NCBI GenBank assembly: GCA_032191485.1
Contig: JAVDOI010000012.1
Location: forward strand, 19,935,985-19,999,984
Direction of reading: 5' to 3'
Source of the DNA: Leptoclinus maculatus
Taxonomy: Eukaryota; Chordata; Actinopteri; Perciformes; Stichaeidae
DNA: 64,000 nucleotides
Position 1 is the stretch's first letter; every line of letters starts with the position of its first letter. The position numbers were made by a program, and so were the translations under genes. This document shows, one piece after another, positions 1 through 19,217 of the stretch. A model generated the notes under the pieces. That model had not been told where the DNA came from. It saw nothing but the letters and a program-made list of their open reading frames with translations, and searched no databases.

Positions 1-528
1 CATCTGAAATTATACCTGTAAATGTTCTCAATTCTTTCTTTGATTCCTATAAGTCTAGAGTTTCACCGTGGTTACCTGTTTAAAAAAGAAAGAAGCCGCC
101 GACACTTTGCTCTCTCTTTATCCAGATTCCATATCTCCCTGCCTCCCTCTCTGCCCCCCCCTCTCTTCATATATCTGCTCCTTTTCACCGAGAATAATCC
201 TCAAACCTTCCATTTCTCAATCCTCCCCTCTTGCTCCTTTTTTTTTGTATTGCTCCCTCACTGTTCATAGATCTCCTCCTCCTCTCATCAACTCTTCTCT
301 TCACCCATTCCATTCAGCAACCACCTCCCCCCTCCTCCGCAAACTCAACCAGCCCCCAGCCACCCACCCACCCCTGGCCCTTGGTGGTGGAGAGAGAGAG
401 GGGGGGGGGTGTTGAAGGGAAGGGGAGGGCCTGTGGGGGTTGAGTAAGCCTGGACTTGACCCCTGCTTTCTGGGCTCCGAGTAGTCTCCTCTCCACCCTG
501 GGCCAATGACGGATGGAGAGACAGCTCG

Positions 529-570
<42 letters not shown>

Positions 571-606
571 GCACCTATGCACACACACACAACATGCATG
601 CACTCC

Positions 607-648
<42 letters not shown>

Positions 649-2737
649 CAGGGAGAGTGATCTCTTTTTACAACACTCCCACGTGTAAAATACAGATAGC
701 ACCCATCCTTGTATAAAGTCTAAAACACACACACACAGAATTTCAATCTTGGAAATGGGAGACATGAAATCATGTGAAGGATGTCCATTCGGGCGCCTGC
801 TAACAAATCCATCTATCTTTGCATCACTTTGCATCCACATTCGCGTGTGCACAGCGTGTGAATGTGAACGTGTCTAATGCCTACTACAGTACAGCGTTTA
901 GTGTACACGAGTTTGTGTAAGAGTGCTCATGCAGCATGTGGAAACAGCAACATCAATTCTATGTCATGAGTCAGATTGTAAGTTGTTAGAACCTATATAT
1001 CTAATAACCACTGAAACATCAGACCTATGAGTGATGAGGAGATTGAAACCTCCTTTAAATGAATACGTGGAACAATCAGAAATGTCATATTTTGTTATCA
1101 TGTTTTCCATATTCTCTTTTGATCGTTTAAAGTTGTATTGTTGCTCTTTTGATGTCATCTACTTCTGCAGTTGTTTAGTGGCACCCGACTCCTGATATTC
1201 ACATCAGGGCGGTTGATGGAAATGCACATTAATTCATGTTTCCTTTTGCTGATTATCTGGAGATTAAAAGTTCTGCTGCATTTGGACGGAAACCCGTCTT
1301 CTGCTGAGGCTGTTAACTATTCAATGAGTCTGAATTTCAAACTTAACTTCGATATCATTCATTTTCATTTCGAGTTTTCTACATTTTTGTGTGCATCGGT
1401 TGCATCACATTACACAAAGTGCCTTTTGTTCAAGTCTCCGGCGAATGCCTGATACGTCACAGCTTTTACCCCGAGTTTAGAGCAGCGAGATGAGCTACAG
1501 CTCGGCATACAGAGAGGTCAACGTAAGAATACCACTCATGGCATTTTTATACAGAAAATAAAATCCCATTCACCTCAGAAATGGAGACGAGGAACCACAG
1601 GCCCTTAGACTGTGTATCCCACAGAGCAGCGTGTGCCAGCTGACATGACATATTACAGCAGCTTATGTAGTAAAAACACACCCTTAAGCTGGCGATGTTG
1701 TTAGCCCTCTGTTAGGGGCTGGCTAGTGCTATGGGGTGCCTCTGAGCTATGTGGCGAGGTAGGTGTGAGGCAGATGTTTCAGAGGGATGATAAATCAGCC
1801 ATGTGGGAATGAGAGAGAAAAGACATGTGGATATCAATATGCAGTCAGAGAGCAGATATGTAACTACAAATAAAGGAAGGCTCTTACTGATTTCCCCCTC
1901 AAGGGTACATTTTGCGCTTCCCCTCACCCGCTCTTCCTGTAACCTTTTCTTCTCAAGGAAACAATCAAACTCACGGCCGCGGAAGTCATCGTTTCTCGGG
2001 TGTCTCCGGGTGATCCATCACCCCGTTGTTTTCCGTCTTATTTTAGGCCTCGCTCAGCCTCTCCTGTTGTGTGTTTTTCCTCCTAAAAATGGAAGAATAA
2101 GTCTACGAATAGACCCCAGCCTGGGTTAACAGCTAATAATATCAGCGGGGATTGTGTGATTCATGGTCTGGGAGAGAAAATAAATACATGTGCACGTCTG
2201 CCTGCCCAACACTGTTTTTTTTCTCTTTTGCCACAGAAATATTCAAGGGACAAGGTCATCAGACGCACGATAAAACATTTACCAGTATGTAAGCTCTCTG
2301 TTGCTGGCTCTATGCATGTGTTGCTGTTATTCAGGGTGAGTGTTATTGACTCTAGATAAAACTATGAATGAGGCATGTGTGGCTGAAGTGGGTTCACTGC
2401 GCCCCTCAAACAACCCGTTGCTCTTGTATTAGTTTGTCCGGGTTGGGCTATTGAGTTAGGTTGGGCCAGACTGTATGAGTGTTTGTCTTTCCGTGCAATT
2501 GGTCAGAACTGTTTCAAGTTCCGCTCTATGTTTACTTGTTCTTTCGAGGAACTTGTCCTTACGTCCCGTTGGGATGGGATTTAGGTAACCAGGTTACAAA
2601 GAGAAATCCCGAAGTGAGACCAATGGGTCAGCCATCTATCTTTGGGCTCACTTTTAACCAAGGTATGTCACCATGGTAAACTATGTTGCATGACTCTGAC
2701 AGTCTGCCCCTCTCAGTCCTGGTTCAGGTTCTCACCA
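1..2737. other. intergenic, no gene recognised
   Basis: Pyrimidine-rich at 100-360, then two CA arrays (530-568 and 610-644), then unremarkable AT-rich sequence. Long open frames here are products of the CA arrays and pyrimidine runs. Confidence 0.7.
530..644. repeat. two (CA)n microsatellites
   Basis: CA runs at 530-568 and 610-644, separated by a 41-bp spacer that is itself CA-rich. Confidence 0.95.
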
Positions 2738-3138
2738 GGCGGCAACCTCAGGTTCTGCCGAGTGTAAGCCAATGCAGTGTCTTAAACTGACCAGCAGGGG
2801 GCGAACCCTGTTGCAAAAAGAAGTCTGATTGTATAGAAGTCTATGAGAAAATGACTCTACTTCTCTCTTGATTTATTACCTCAGTAAACATTGTAAACAT
2901 GAGTTTATGGCCTCAATCTCTAGTTTCAAGTCTTCTTCAATACAGCATGATGTTCATTTAGTAAATTATGGTCCATTTAGAGTCAAACAGACCATAAAGC
3001 AGGGTATGCTTTAGGGCGGGCTACCTTGTGATTTCACTGCCGCTATCAGAGACTCATACGGCATCTCTATCTCACTCCTCCACATTCCAAATATGGTAAC
3101 TTCTGTTCATTGATTACGAAAAAAACAACATGGCCGCC
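2738..3138 (+). repeat. dispersed ~0.4-kb repeat, copy 1 of 3
   Basis: Closely similar to 26046-26473 and 28640-29093. Shared landmarks in order: GGTTCTGCCGAGTG, CCAGCAGGGGGCGA, TAGAAGTCTATGAGAAAATG, then a long AT-rich body and CAACATGG. No coding potential. I recognise it as a common fish-type interspersed repeat but cannot assign its class. Confidence 0.8.
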
Positions 3139-3239
3139 AGAGAATTTTCTTTTTTCAAGACACCTCCGCATTGGCTTCACTCGGCAGAACCAGAGGTCAC
3201 CGCCTGGTTCCGCCTCCTTTGCACTCCAGACTGTTTACC

Positions 3240-3420
3240 TGCTTGCAACAAAAGCCCGCTCAAACGTGATTGGTCAATACTACTCTGACTACAAACAGAA
3301 AACCAGACTGCTTCCGACATCAAAATCTTGTCCCTTTGCCTACAGATTCTGCATTCAAATGCAGATATCTTTTCATAGAGATTATGCTCTGTGTAGCCAA
3401 GTAACCCAAAAAAAGCCAGA
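3240..3420 (+). repeat. dispersed repeat also present inverted at 50775-50920
   Basis: The segment with GTGATTGGTCAATACTA, CAGATTCTGCATTC and CAGATATCT recurs in reverse orientation at 50775-50920 with moderate divergence. No protein is encoded. Confidence 0.65.
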
Positions 3421-5181
3421 CTAAGTTGACCTTGCTTTATAGGCCCCACGAAAGGGAGCGATCAGATCACAAAAAGGTCCTCCATTAAAACTATGCAAGG
3501 GTGTGTTGCTTTATGTACAGGTGAGAAATGAATCTGGATTTTATAACCCTGCAAAGTTACCAAGGCAGCAACTATTTTGTCTTTGTTGAAATGACCTTGG
3601 GGTAAACAGTGGACATACAGTGATCTCGTTACAAAGTAATCCACCAGTATGCTTGCTTGTATTTTAACTGGGGCCACCCTGCGCTGGCACCTTCACAAGG
3701 TCAAAAGACTAACAGATGGGTTGTGAAAGTCTGCCTGAACACTGCCTAAGCCTCTGGTATACTTTCCGCATCTCGGCATCCGTGGACAGCCGTGTACTTG
3801 CAGCGGTTGCAAGGGGCACACTTGCGGTTTCATTACAATTGAGAGTCCGTATTGGTCTGGCGTTTCACGCATGTACATTTCCAAGATCCACACGCCATTC
3901 CAGTTGGTGGCGGTAACGCACCATAATGTTGTTTGCCAGGAGTTTGCCATTTGACAATTTGGGAATTTTATAAATGTGGGTAACGGCGGATCTCCTCGCC
4001 CAACCTCTCTTCAAAACGAGCATCCACTTTGTTATTTTCTTCCTCTTGGCCAACCAGCTAGAGGCGCATAGGTCACCAACTGGACTGGAGTGTGAAACGA
4101 AACTGGAGCATAAGCAGTCGGTGCACTTCATATGCGCACAGTCTGCATGCTCTGTAATATTGGGCAGAAATGTCGCGAACATTCAAGGATTCAAGGTTAA
4201 TTTATTGTCATCATTCAACACAAGGATGCACAACGAAATACAGTTGTAGCACATTTGCAACACAACAAACAAAAACCATTCTCTGGGCAGATAATATGGC
4301 CGACATCTTCACATTCAGAATTCAACATGAGAAAAAAAACATTGTCCATCAACTCTGACTGTTTGAGCACCAAGCATCATGATGTAAACACAGAGTCCTC
4401 CTCCTCTCGTCCCACCGAAGTCCTGAGTCATCAAGCACAGCTTGATCCGGGGTGAATGATGGAGTCAGGTGTCTGTGAAGATGATGTGGGCTCAACAGTC
4501 ATCGACCTCCTGCTGCTTTTCATCCGTGGGTGGGTGACGGCATTTACGCTGCGAGGACCAAAGCTGACCCTCGTGGACATACGGATGTGGAAAGTATGAA
4601 TAGGCCTTTAATGACGTAATCAGAGAACGCGATCACATGCACTGTAGATACCGGCTTACTGTAAATCAGAGCATGTTCACATGGAATTATTTTGAATATG
4701 AATATGTAGTGCTACACGAAATGATCTCTCCTTTCATCGATCTGCTCCGCTGTTACCGTCCCCTGTCTGACGTGTTTGTAATTGGGCTTCTTTAGTGAAT
4801 GAAAAACGCAGCGCTGCACATTGCTGGCGTGAGCCCGGTTGGGTTAGTGAAAGGTTAATGAGTGGGAGGGAGGGACGGAGGGGTGAGGAATGAGGAATGA
4901 GGAGCATGCTGAGGAACAATGCTCATCTCACCTCAGAGAGGAGCAGAACAATGGTGACAAATCAGACACCTCCACTGACCCCAAAGCAGAGGTCAGAAAG
5001 AGCACTTCACCAAAAGATAATTAAATTAAATGATTTCCTCAATATAATTCCATTCATCCAACATTATTGTTTCTAATCCAGCAAATTATGGAACATGTGA
5101 TTTACTGTAAAGAGGTGCTGTAATTATATCATTTCATTCTAATGAACAACATCTCAGGTGAAATGTAACGTCAGCCATAAA

Positions 5182-5183
<2 letters not shown>
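3421..5183. other. intergenic, no gene recognised
   Basis: Mixed-composition sequence. A short LINE/SINE-tail-like segment lies at about 4180-4260 (TCAAGG-type tandem followed by TTTATTGTCAT), comparable with 22465-22560. Nothing else identified. Confidence 0.6.

Positions 5184-5267
<84 letters not shown>
5184..5267. repeat. (GT)n microsatellite
   Basis: 84 bp of uninterrupted GT dinucleotides. Confidence 0.97.
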
Positions 5268-6359
<1,092 letters not shown>

Positions 6360-6364
<5 letters not shown>

Positions 6365-9075
6365 CAGTAACCCAACAAGGACCCACAGTACAGAAGAGAA
6401 TATCCTGTTTGTTTGCAGGCAGTAATTGAATGGAACAGTCGAGGAGCTCAACCCTGGGAACGAACGTCTGCGGCTGTAGACAAAGAAGAAGAAAAAAAAA
6501 AAGCCATTTCTCACTATCGGTCGCTCGTGTTATTGCTGGACCGTGGCCCTTTCCCGCATGTCAGTCCAGGAATTGAATTGTAACACCGCACACACACACA
6601 CTCACACACACACACACACTTAGATGTCGCAGAGTCCATCCAGGAAGACAGAATGCTGCCTGAGAACATGAAGGAAGGGGAAATGTAAGGCCCTCAGGAG
6701 CTGAATCTCTCTCTCTCTGTCTTGCACATATGCACACAACAAAAGCAAATCCTCTCTCCTAAAGTGTGGGTCAGGGTACACGGGGAGGTCTGACACACCA
6801 AACTCAAAAGTTGTTACAGAGACGAGGCAGTCATCACGGCCTTGACACCGGTCCGACCGCAACCTTGATGCTTCCAGGTCTAAATCAAATCCAAGGCTTC
6901 TTTGTCACCACCGGCTGTTTGTTGAAATGAATGTGTTAGCCCTGCTCACCCAACAATTGTAAAGTTACATGTGTAAAGCAGTGAAACAGAGGTGGTCAAA
7001 GGGAAATGGTATAAATTCACGGCCGTGTATTTATTCCTCATTGCATGGCCAATTGGCCAACACGAGTGCAGCATGTAGAAAGCGCACTGCAAATACAAAA
7101 CTGTTGCCTTGCAGAAACGCGCTGCAAGCAGCTCCCATGACGGTGACAGCGGAAACTGTTTCCAGGGGACACTAAAAAGGGATGCACACGGCTTGTAATT
7201 AGCGTGACAATTCAAGTAACTTGATGAAATACACACAACCGATTGTGAGGCTAACAGCTAATAAGCTAACGTTATGTTAGCTATATAGTGACGTTCAGAA
7301 GGTGTTGGTAAAAGAAACGAACCCAGAGCCGATAGCAGGGACGCAGTACAGGAGGTCTTTGAGCAGCCACACGCCTCATCCTCCAGTCACACTCTACAGG
7401 TCTTATTGTGACAAGGCAGTAATGAAGACACTCAATTCAACAACAATTGAGTGTAAATGCGGCCGTAAGAACTGTTTGAGTGGAGGAGCTTTCTCTTTAG
7501 CACGTAGCCCTCACTGATAGAAAAGAGCTCGGCGAAGTGAGAAGTTTAATTTACCGTTTTAGGAGCTGCTCAAATATCCATCTTAGAGGTGAACTCCACA
7601 TTTATAACGGAAAGCCTGCGGTACAAAGTATGATCGATGTGGAATTGGGTAACATTTAAACTCCACTATTTAGCATTCATAAGCAGTGTATAAACATTAA
7701 CAAATTGTTAAAATATATTATCCTGTAGTTGTAAGTTGAAATAAGGACATTTGTACCAATGTATTGGTCAAGAACTGTGAAAGAAGAGATAATGAATGCT
7801 TGACGATGTCACTTAACTCATCATAGAAGAAAGGTCTTCATAGGGAGCATGAAGTATTTATCGATTATATATATTGACATGTGTATTATTACATCTGAGC
7901 AAACTCCATCTGTTGATGAAGTCCATGAGACGTGGGTGACAGCTCCGGAAGAAGTAAGTGAACCTTGAGTTGTTTTTAGTTTGTTTGTCAAAAGTAGTTT
8001 TTCTGAAGTCGAGTTTTGAACACATTTGAAATGTTTCTCATATATTCTCTGTTACTCTTGATCACTTGTTTAATTGATTCAACTACTTTATAGTGTGTTA
8101 TAAACCATTTGTTACATTTGTACACTGCTTATTTATTAAATCAAAGTGGTACCAACGTGGGACAAAGTCGAGGCATCTCAGGCTCTACTACATCGCTTTT
8201 CACCGTTCTTTATTCAAATTGAGTCTTTTGAAAATATTTACCAAGAGAATAAAATAACTTGTAATCTGGGTTCCTTTAAGTCAAATATGTACCACGTCAC
8301 CATAAAGTGAATCAACATCCTTGGCTTCACAGTAATAGACATTGTATTTTTTAATATACCAGTGAATAATAGTATTTCTAGACATTTTATTTGACATCCA
8401 CTTTACTCTTCTCCCTCACAGACCAAATAAAATAACGTCTGCATCTTCACGTGAGACTGCGTGGGCCTCTCCCAGCAACAGATAAGACGGCAACATCTTG
8501 GCCAACAGTCATAAAGCAGGGCAGTGTCGGTGGTGCATCGGTGCCTGGATGTCGCCACAGCGGCAGTAAAGCAGCAGCCTTGTTGCTGACAGGCCTGTAT
8601 TTTCGTCAACGGTGCGTTCAATTCGAACCCGGCCGCCATAAAGCAGAGATGGAACGCAACCTTTGGTCGACGCTGTCGGCTTAAGCAACCAGCAGGAGAA
8701 CACACCCTCCTTGTACACACACACAAACATATGAAATGACACACACACACATATACCTGACTATGTGCATTGGAGCATGGGCTAATATAGATTTGCTAAA
8801 TATACATGCAAATGCACCAACAACTTTGCAGAAATGCCCAATAGACACTGCAGTGCAGGGACGTGAATCACAAACCTAAATATATTGGTAAATGTGAGAA
8901 GATACGGCCATAGAGTTCTACTGTGAATAGAGCACAGGATGTTTAGTGGAACAATAAAATAGGATTATCAACCAGTGTGATGCTGATCTTAAATGTAGGA
9001 TGTAATAACCAGTAAGCTGCCTATAACCATTCATTCAGTCATTTGTCTCTGCATGTTGCAATTGAGTGTGTGAGT
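6360..9075. other. intergenic, no gene recognised
   Basis: 2.7 kb of mostly AT-rich sequence with small CA runs near 6590 and 8720-8750. A GC-richer block lies at 8440-8700. No exon-like open frame with family resemblance was found. Confidence 0.6.
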
Positions 9076-9660
9076 TAAAATATTTAGCTAAAAGTAATCA
9101 ATTAATGGTTGAAATAGATAGATATACAACGTTTAAAGTAATGGATCATTGGTTGAAACATTTAGCTAAACATTACGACTAAGTGATGAAATAGTAACAG
9201 TAAGCTAAAATAGTGTATAATGTTGGAAGGGTTAGCTCAAATATAGTGTATAAAAGTAATTTATGGAGTGATGGAAGGGTAATATATAAACAGTAAAAAT
9301 AGTTTGCTAAAAGTAATGGATGACGAGTTAGAAGAGTTAGCTAAAAGTGATGTATAAACAGTTGAAATAGTTAGCTTAAATTAATAAACAGTTGAAATAA
9401 TTTGCGAATGGATAAAGAGTTTCCTAAAAGTAATGGATAAACAGTTGAAATAGTTCACTAAAAGTAATGGATGGATAAACTTGAAATTGTGAGCTAAAAA
9501 TAATGGATGAAGGCTTGAAATCTAGCTAAGAGTAGGAAGAGATAGGTATAAACAGCTAAAATAGTGAGCTAAAGGTAATGGATGAAGGGTTGGAAGAGTT
9601 AGTTAATATATTGTAATAACAGTTTAAATTGCTAAAAGTAAAGGATGAATGGTCAGAAAG
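9076..9660. repeat. degenerate ~40-bp minisatellite
   Basis: Roughly fifteen diverged units built from the phrases AGCTAAAAGTAATGGATGA and AACAGTTGAAATAGTTAG, with an approximate 35-45-bp period and many indels. It is located just downstream of the proposed gata5 poly(A) site. Unit count is an estimate by eye. Confidence 0.8.
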
Positions 9661-9942
9661 TCTACAATCAATCACTCATGAATATAGTACAATAGTACAA
9701 TTTAAACCTGTTGTTTAAACATTTCATCCAGTTTTGTCTAATTATTAACATCCCATTCATAACCCATTCATGAGAACTCATTTGGATGGTGCTGTTGGGA
9801 ACCACACATTTCTGACATGAAAATCCATCTCTGAGCACAAAGAGGAACAAACACACCATCTCAAGTACACTGAAGATATTCGGGAAATTTACTCGAAAAC
9901 CAAACAAATGTTCATAAATCAAATGAATATTATGTGAATCAG

Positions 9943-9948
9943 TTTATT
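9943..9948 (-). terminator. candidate gata5 poly(A) signal AATAAA
   Basis: It is the first canonical hexamer downstream of the gata5 stop on the coding strand. No transcript evidence is available. Confidence 0.3.
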
Positions 9949-11056
9949 AACCTGAACAGATTCCAAAGAGCATTGAAAAGAGAGGGAACAATAGAGAGTT
10001 CTTTGGAACATTATAACAATAAAAATCCCTTATTGACAAAATACAGACAATAAAATTAGATTATCATGTTTAGAATCATTCACACTCATTTTGTTGTGCT
10101 TTCAATTGCTTGAATGAAAGACTGAGTCATTGCACTTTCATTAATGTCAAATATTAAAGCAGTAAAATGAAACAAAATTCTGATATGTAGTCATGATGTC
10201 AGAATCAAGACGACTGGTTCTGATTGTCAAATGCATCATCAAATTGATGCAGTTTATATCTTGTAAAGTCACTCACACAACATAAGCGTCAACACACCAG
10301 CCATTCTACAACCGTGAGCAGCGGGGCTATATCTGGCTGCTTTTAGTGTCCGCCATGACTTTTAACTGTCCTTATCTCAACATAAATAATGTGCCCATAA
10401 AAGTTAATCATCTCCACGTCTGTAATGAGACACGTTCAACAGCCATAAAAAAAAGGTCTTTTTCTGTCCATTATCCGTTTTGTTTTTTCTGCGATGACAA
10501 TGATATGCGTAAACTGCTCTCATTATGTTCTTGAAAAGACCACAGAAGGGTATCGGCAAACAGCAGCCACAACAACAACTCTACACAAAACTAAAATCAG
10601 TTGTCAGCTATAAAAAAAAGAGGTTATTGTATCCATGTTTTCTTTTACATTCCACTTGATTGTCTGCGTTGCTATAATTGGTGAGAGTTTCTCCAAAAAA
10701 ATAGAGATTTCTTTTAGTAAAAGGTAGGTCTTGTTGTCCCGCTGAGGAAATGTGGCTTGTTGGGTGTGAGTTCAGGAGAGCCAGCGTCAGTTTTTTTTGT
10801 CCTAGTTCAGCTGTGTTCTTTGCCCCGGCTGAGCCGTGCTGTGTACGCATCCTTTTGTAACGGCAGCCCCAGAGGTACCCTGTGTCCCGTCGCAGAGCCA
10901 GTGTGTCACAGTATATAGTATGGCAAGTGGGATTGGATCGAGGCGTCCAACAGAGCGCCTGAACACACGGAGCCATCAGATCACAGTCACAGTTTTGTCC
11001 CACAGCTCCAGCGTGGAGAGTTTGCAGGACGGAGAGCTGTGCGGCGTCGGTAGGCC
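9943..11056 (-). other. gata5: probable gata5 3' untranslated region
   Basis: About 1.1 kb follows the stop codon without an intron signal I can defend. The first canonical AATAAA on the minus strand lies at 9943-9948; a TATAAA variant lies near 10253. The end point is inferred from that hexamer only, and a more distal poly(A) site is possible. Confidence 0.35.
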
Positions 11057-16932
<5,876 letters not shown>

Positions 16933-17035
16933 CTTCACAAACCGTTTTGGGGGATCCTGTCCACCCTCCTCAGAAGAGTCCGTCTGTGTCTTTTGGAGGC
17001 AACGACTTAATGGACTTCTTGTGGAGATTCTTGTC
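16933..17035 (-). other. gata5: gata5 5' UTR part of the first coding exon
   Basis: A TGTTCACAG acceptor ends at 17036. The 103 bp between it and the ATG at 16932 contains no GT donor that would fit better. GATA4/5/6 genes typically carry a non-coding first exon and start translation in exon 2, which fits. Confidence 0.6.
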
Positions 17036-17488
17036 CTGTGAACATAAATAATCAGAGTGAGATTTTATGAACGTGAGAGCAGAAGAAAACACTGCATTTT
17101 CACATTTTGAGTCAGTTTTTATTGCGTTTCAAACCAAAACATAATTTGCACGAGTTAAACTATGATGTTTGCTTATGAAAATATAGAACAAAAAAAATAA
17201 ATCTCCAGCAATCATTCTGTATCATCAGCCATATTTCACCTGCACCATTGCGACTGACATGAAAATGCACTTAAACGAGTGCTGATATGAGTCCGTGCAG
17301 ATGGAGGCGACTATCGGCGGGCCCCAGATATCCTCATTAAATCACAACCATAACGGAAACCGAATCAAACAGCACGCAACCGTTTTCTATCAGTAGGAAC
17401 TCAAATCACACAAAACGCTGATAGCAGCACTCGGTGTACGGGGAACCACGTTTTCTCTCTCCAAAGGGCTCTCAGTGCATTATCTCAC

Positions 17489-17608
17489 CAGATAAGGACG
17501 GTCGGGTGATAAAGCAGTCCGGGTCCTTGAGACGTCCACGAATCGGGCTAACTCTGTCACTCCACACAGACGGACTCACAGAGAGACTGATGACGCAGCG
17601 CAGCGGTA
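17489..17608 (-). other. gata5: candidate non-coding first exon of gata5
   Basis: Inferred only. A good donor (CTG followed by GTGAGA) ends at 17489 on the minus strand, and a TATA-like ATAAAAAA lies about 25-35 bp above the proposed start. Joining to the acceptor at 17036 gives a 453-bp intron. The upstream limit is approximate. Confidence 0.4.
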
Positions 17609-17632
17609 GCGTCTCCAAACGGCTCTGGTGGG

Positions 17633-17642
17633 TTTTTTATGC
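17633..17642 (-). promoter_or_regulatory. TATA-like element, candidate gata5 core promoter
   Basis: The minus strand reads GCATAAAAAACC here, 25-35 bp upstream of the proposed first exon start. It is the only TATA-like run correctly oriented between 17.5 and 17.9 kb that I noticed. Confidence 0.3.
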
Positions 17643-18449
17643 GTAAAAGTTACGCGCACTGATCGGAGATGAATGAACCCCGAGGTTTTTGTTGTTGTGG
17701 GGATCCGGGGCGACTGCGGTGATTCTTCTTCCCCCCGCCGGTATATCTGGAGATAGTAACCGTCGCTGATAATTGCTGATATGGGTGTGCTCCTATTCGC
17801 TCCCCTACTGGAAATTTTGTACGGGAGGATAAAACACGTGACGCAGCCTCCACCGCTCCGAGGTAGGCCCTGGGTGGAGTGGGAGGGGAGGAGGGAGGGA
17901 GGACCCCTGGCTGTCGGAGAGGGCCCAAATATGAGGGTTGACGGGGGCGCAATAAATACCAGCTTTAATCTCACCTGCATTCACTTTTCCTTTTGGGGAA
18001 AGGACGACATGTTTGACACGTTTCAATCCAGGCACGACGTGAAGGATGAACACCAACAACCTTCAGAAGGCATTTTTTATACCTGACTTTATTTTAATGA
18101 GGTTTATGCATGAAATGACTCTCGTGCTTTACAGAAATATAAATATATATCCATTTGATGCTATTTAATGGTGCACGGATTTAGCTTGTTCTGCTTGTTG
18201 TTTACCTTATGATGATGATGATTATGATGATGACGACGATCCATCTTTCAGTACACGACATTATTAAACAGCGTTCTATGTAAGGCCACAACCGTTACTT
18301 AAATATTCCAAATTCTGAAAAATCAATAAATATTCCTAATTGACTCTAAAAAAATAAACAGAATCAGTGATGTTCAGAATATATATATCTAAAAAGGTAG
18401 TAATATGTATTATTGGAAAGAGAGAGGTTTTTATGGTGAGATAAATAAA

Positions 18450-18481
18450 AAAGCCTATAAATGCTAACATTTATAGGCTTT
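18450..18481. other. perfect 14-bp inverted repeat with 4-nt loop
   Basis: Arms 18450-18463 and 18468-18481 (AAAGCCTATAAATG and its complement) around CTAA. It sits immediately beside a second hairpin. Confidence 0.9.
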
Positions 18482-18485
18482 ATTT

Positions 18486-18527
18486 ATAAGTTATGTTCTA
18501 TATATATATAGATAGAACATAACTTAT
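18486..18527. other. perfect 15-bp inverted repeat with TA-rich loop
   Basis: Arms 18486-18500 and 18513-18527 (ATAAGTTATGTTCTA and its complement) around a 12-nt TA-rich centre. Four bases separate it from the previous hairpin. Confidence 0.9.
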
Positions 18528-19168
18528 GTTGTCAAAGGAGCAAGTAGAAATCAATTATCACCATAGAGATATGACGGGACAACAGCACGAGTTATTATGC
18601 CACATAATCATCGACAGAAAAAAAAGATACAAGATAATAATTCTGCGCTTTTAATCAGGGCCGCAAACGCAGCAATAATAACGTAAATATGGCGGGTACG
18701 TTTTCGCTTCTTCCGGTATTTGGTGTATTTAAAAGTGACTTCTTTCTGGGCCACAGAAATACATGATTTGATATTCCTCCCCCCAAGCAAAGTCTCTGAA
18801 TCTGAATTTATAGGCTACAACTGTTGACTGGATAATGAAATAAATAACTTGAGACATTCACAAGATAATTGTTGTAGGCTATGTGAAAATCAATTGGATT
18901 TGAAATAAAGAAATCTTCTCTCTTTAACTTAGAAAATACGCCCTTTAGAGCCGAGCGAGGTCAAATGATGCTCCTTTAGGAACATATTTGTATTCATATT
19001 TAACCAGACAGGCTGTGATTTACATTCTCTTAAGAAACGCTCTCAGATGAATCTGAAGCCTTTCGACCGACTAATAACATTAATGTCTGACACCGTCTCT
19101 AGTCTGGCGTCCATTCATTAATCCTTCCCTTAGTTCCACATCCGTCCATCTGCGTCGGGGATGCGTGT

Positions 19169-19169
19169 A

Positions 19170-19217
<48 letters not shown>
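19169..19217. repeat. (GTCT)n microsatellite
   Basis: About twelve tandem TCTG units. Confidence 0.95.

Larger units (their letters stand above)
17387..17772. promoter_or_regulatory. cluster of seven WGATAR motifs at the gata5 promoter
   Basis: WGATAR sites lie at 17387-17392 (-), 17419-17424 (+), 17480-17485 (-), 17490-17495 (+), 17507-17512 (+), 17751-17756 (+) and 17767-17772 (+). About 0.75 would be expected by chance in 386 bp over both strands. They flank the proposed transcription start, which suggests auto- or cross-regulation by GATA factors. Confidence 0.6.

Noticed and set aside
16936..16938. GTG two codons upstream as the gata5 start
   Set aside because: The ATG at 16930-16932 gives the family N-terminus MYQSL and has A at -3; a GTG start is not expected.
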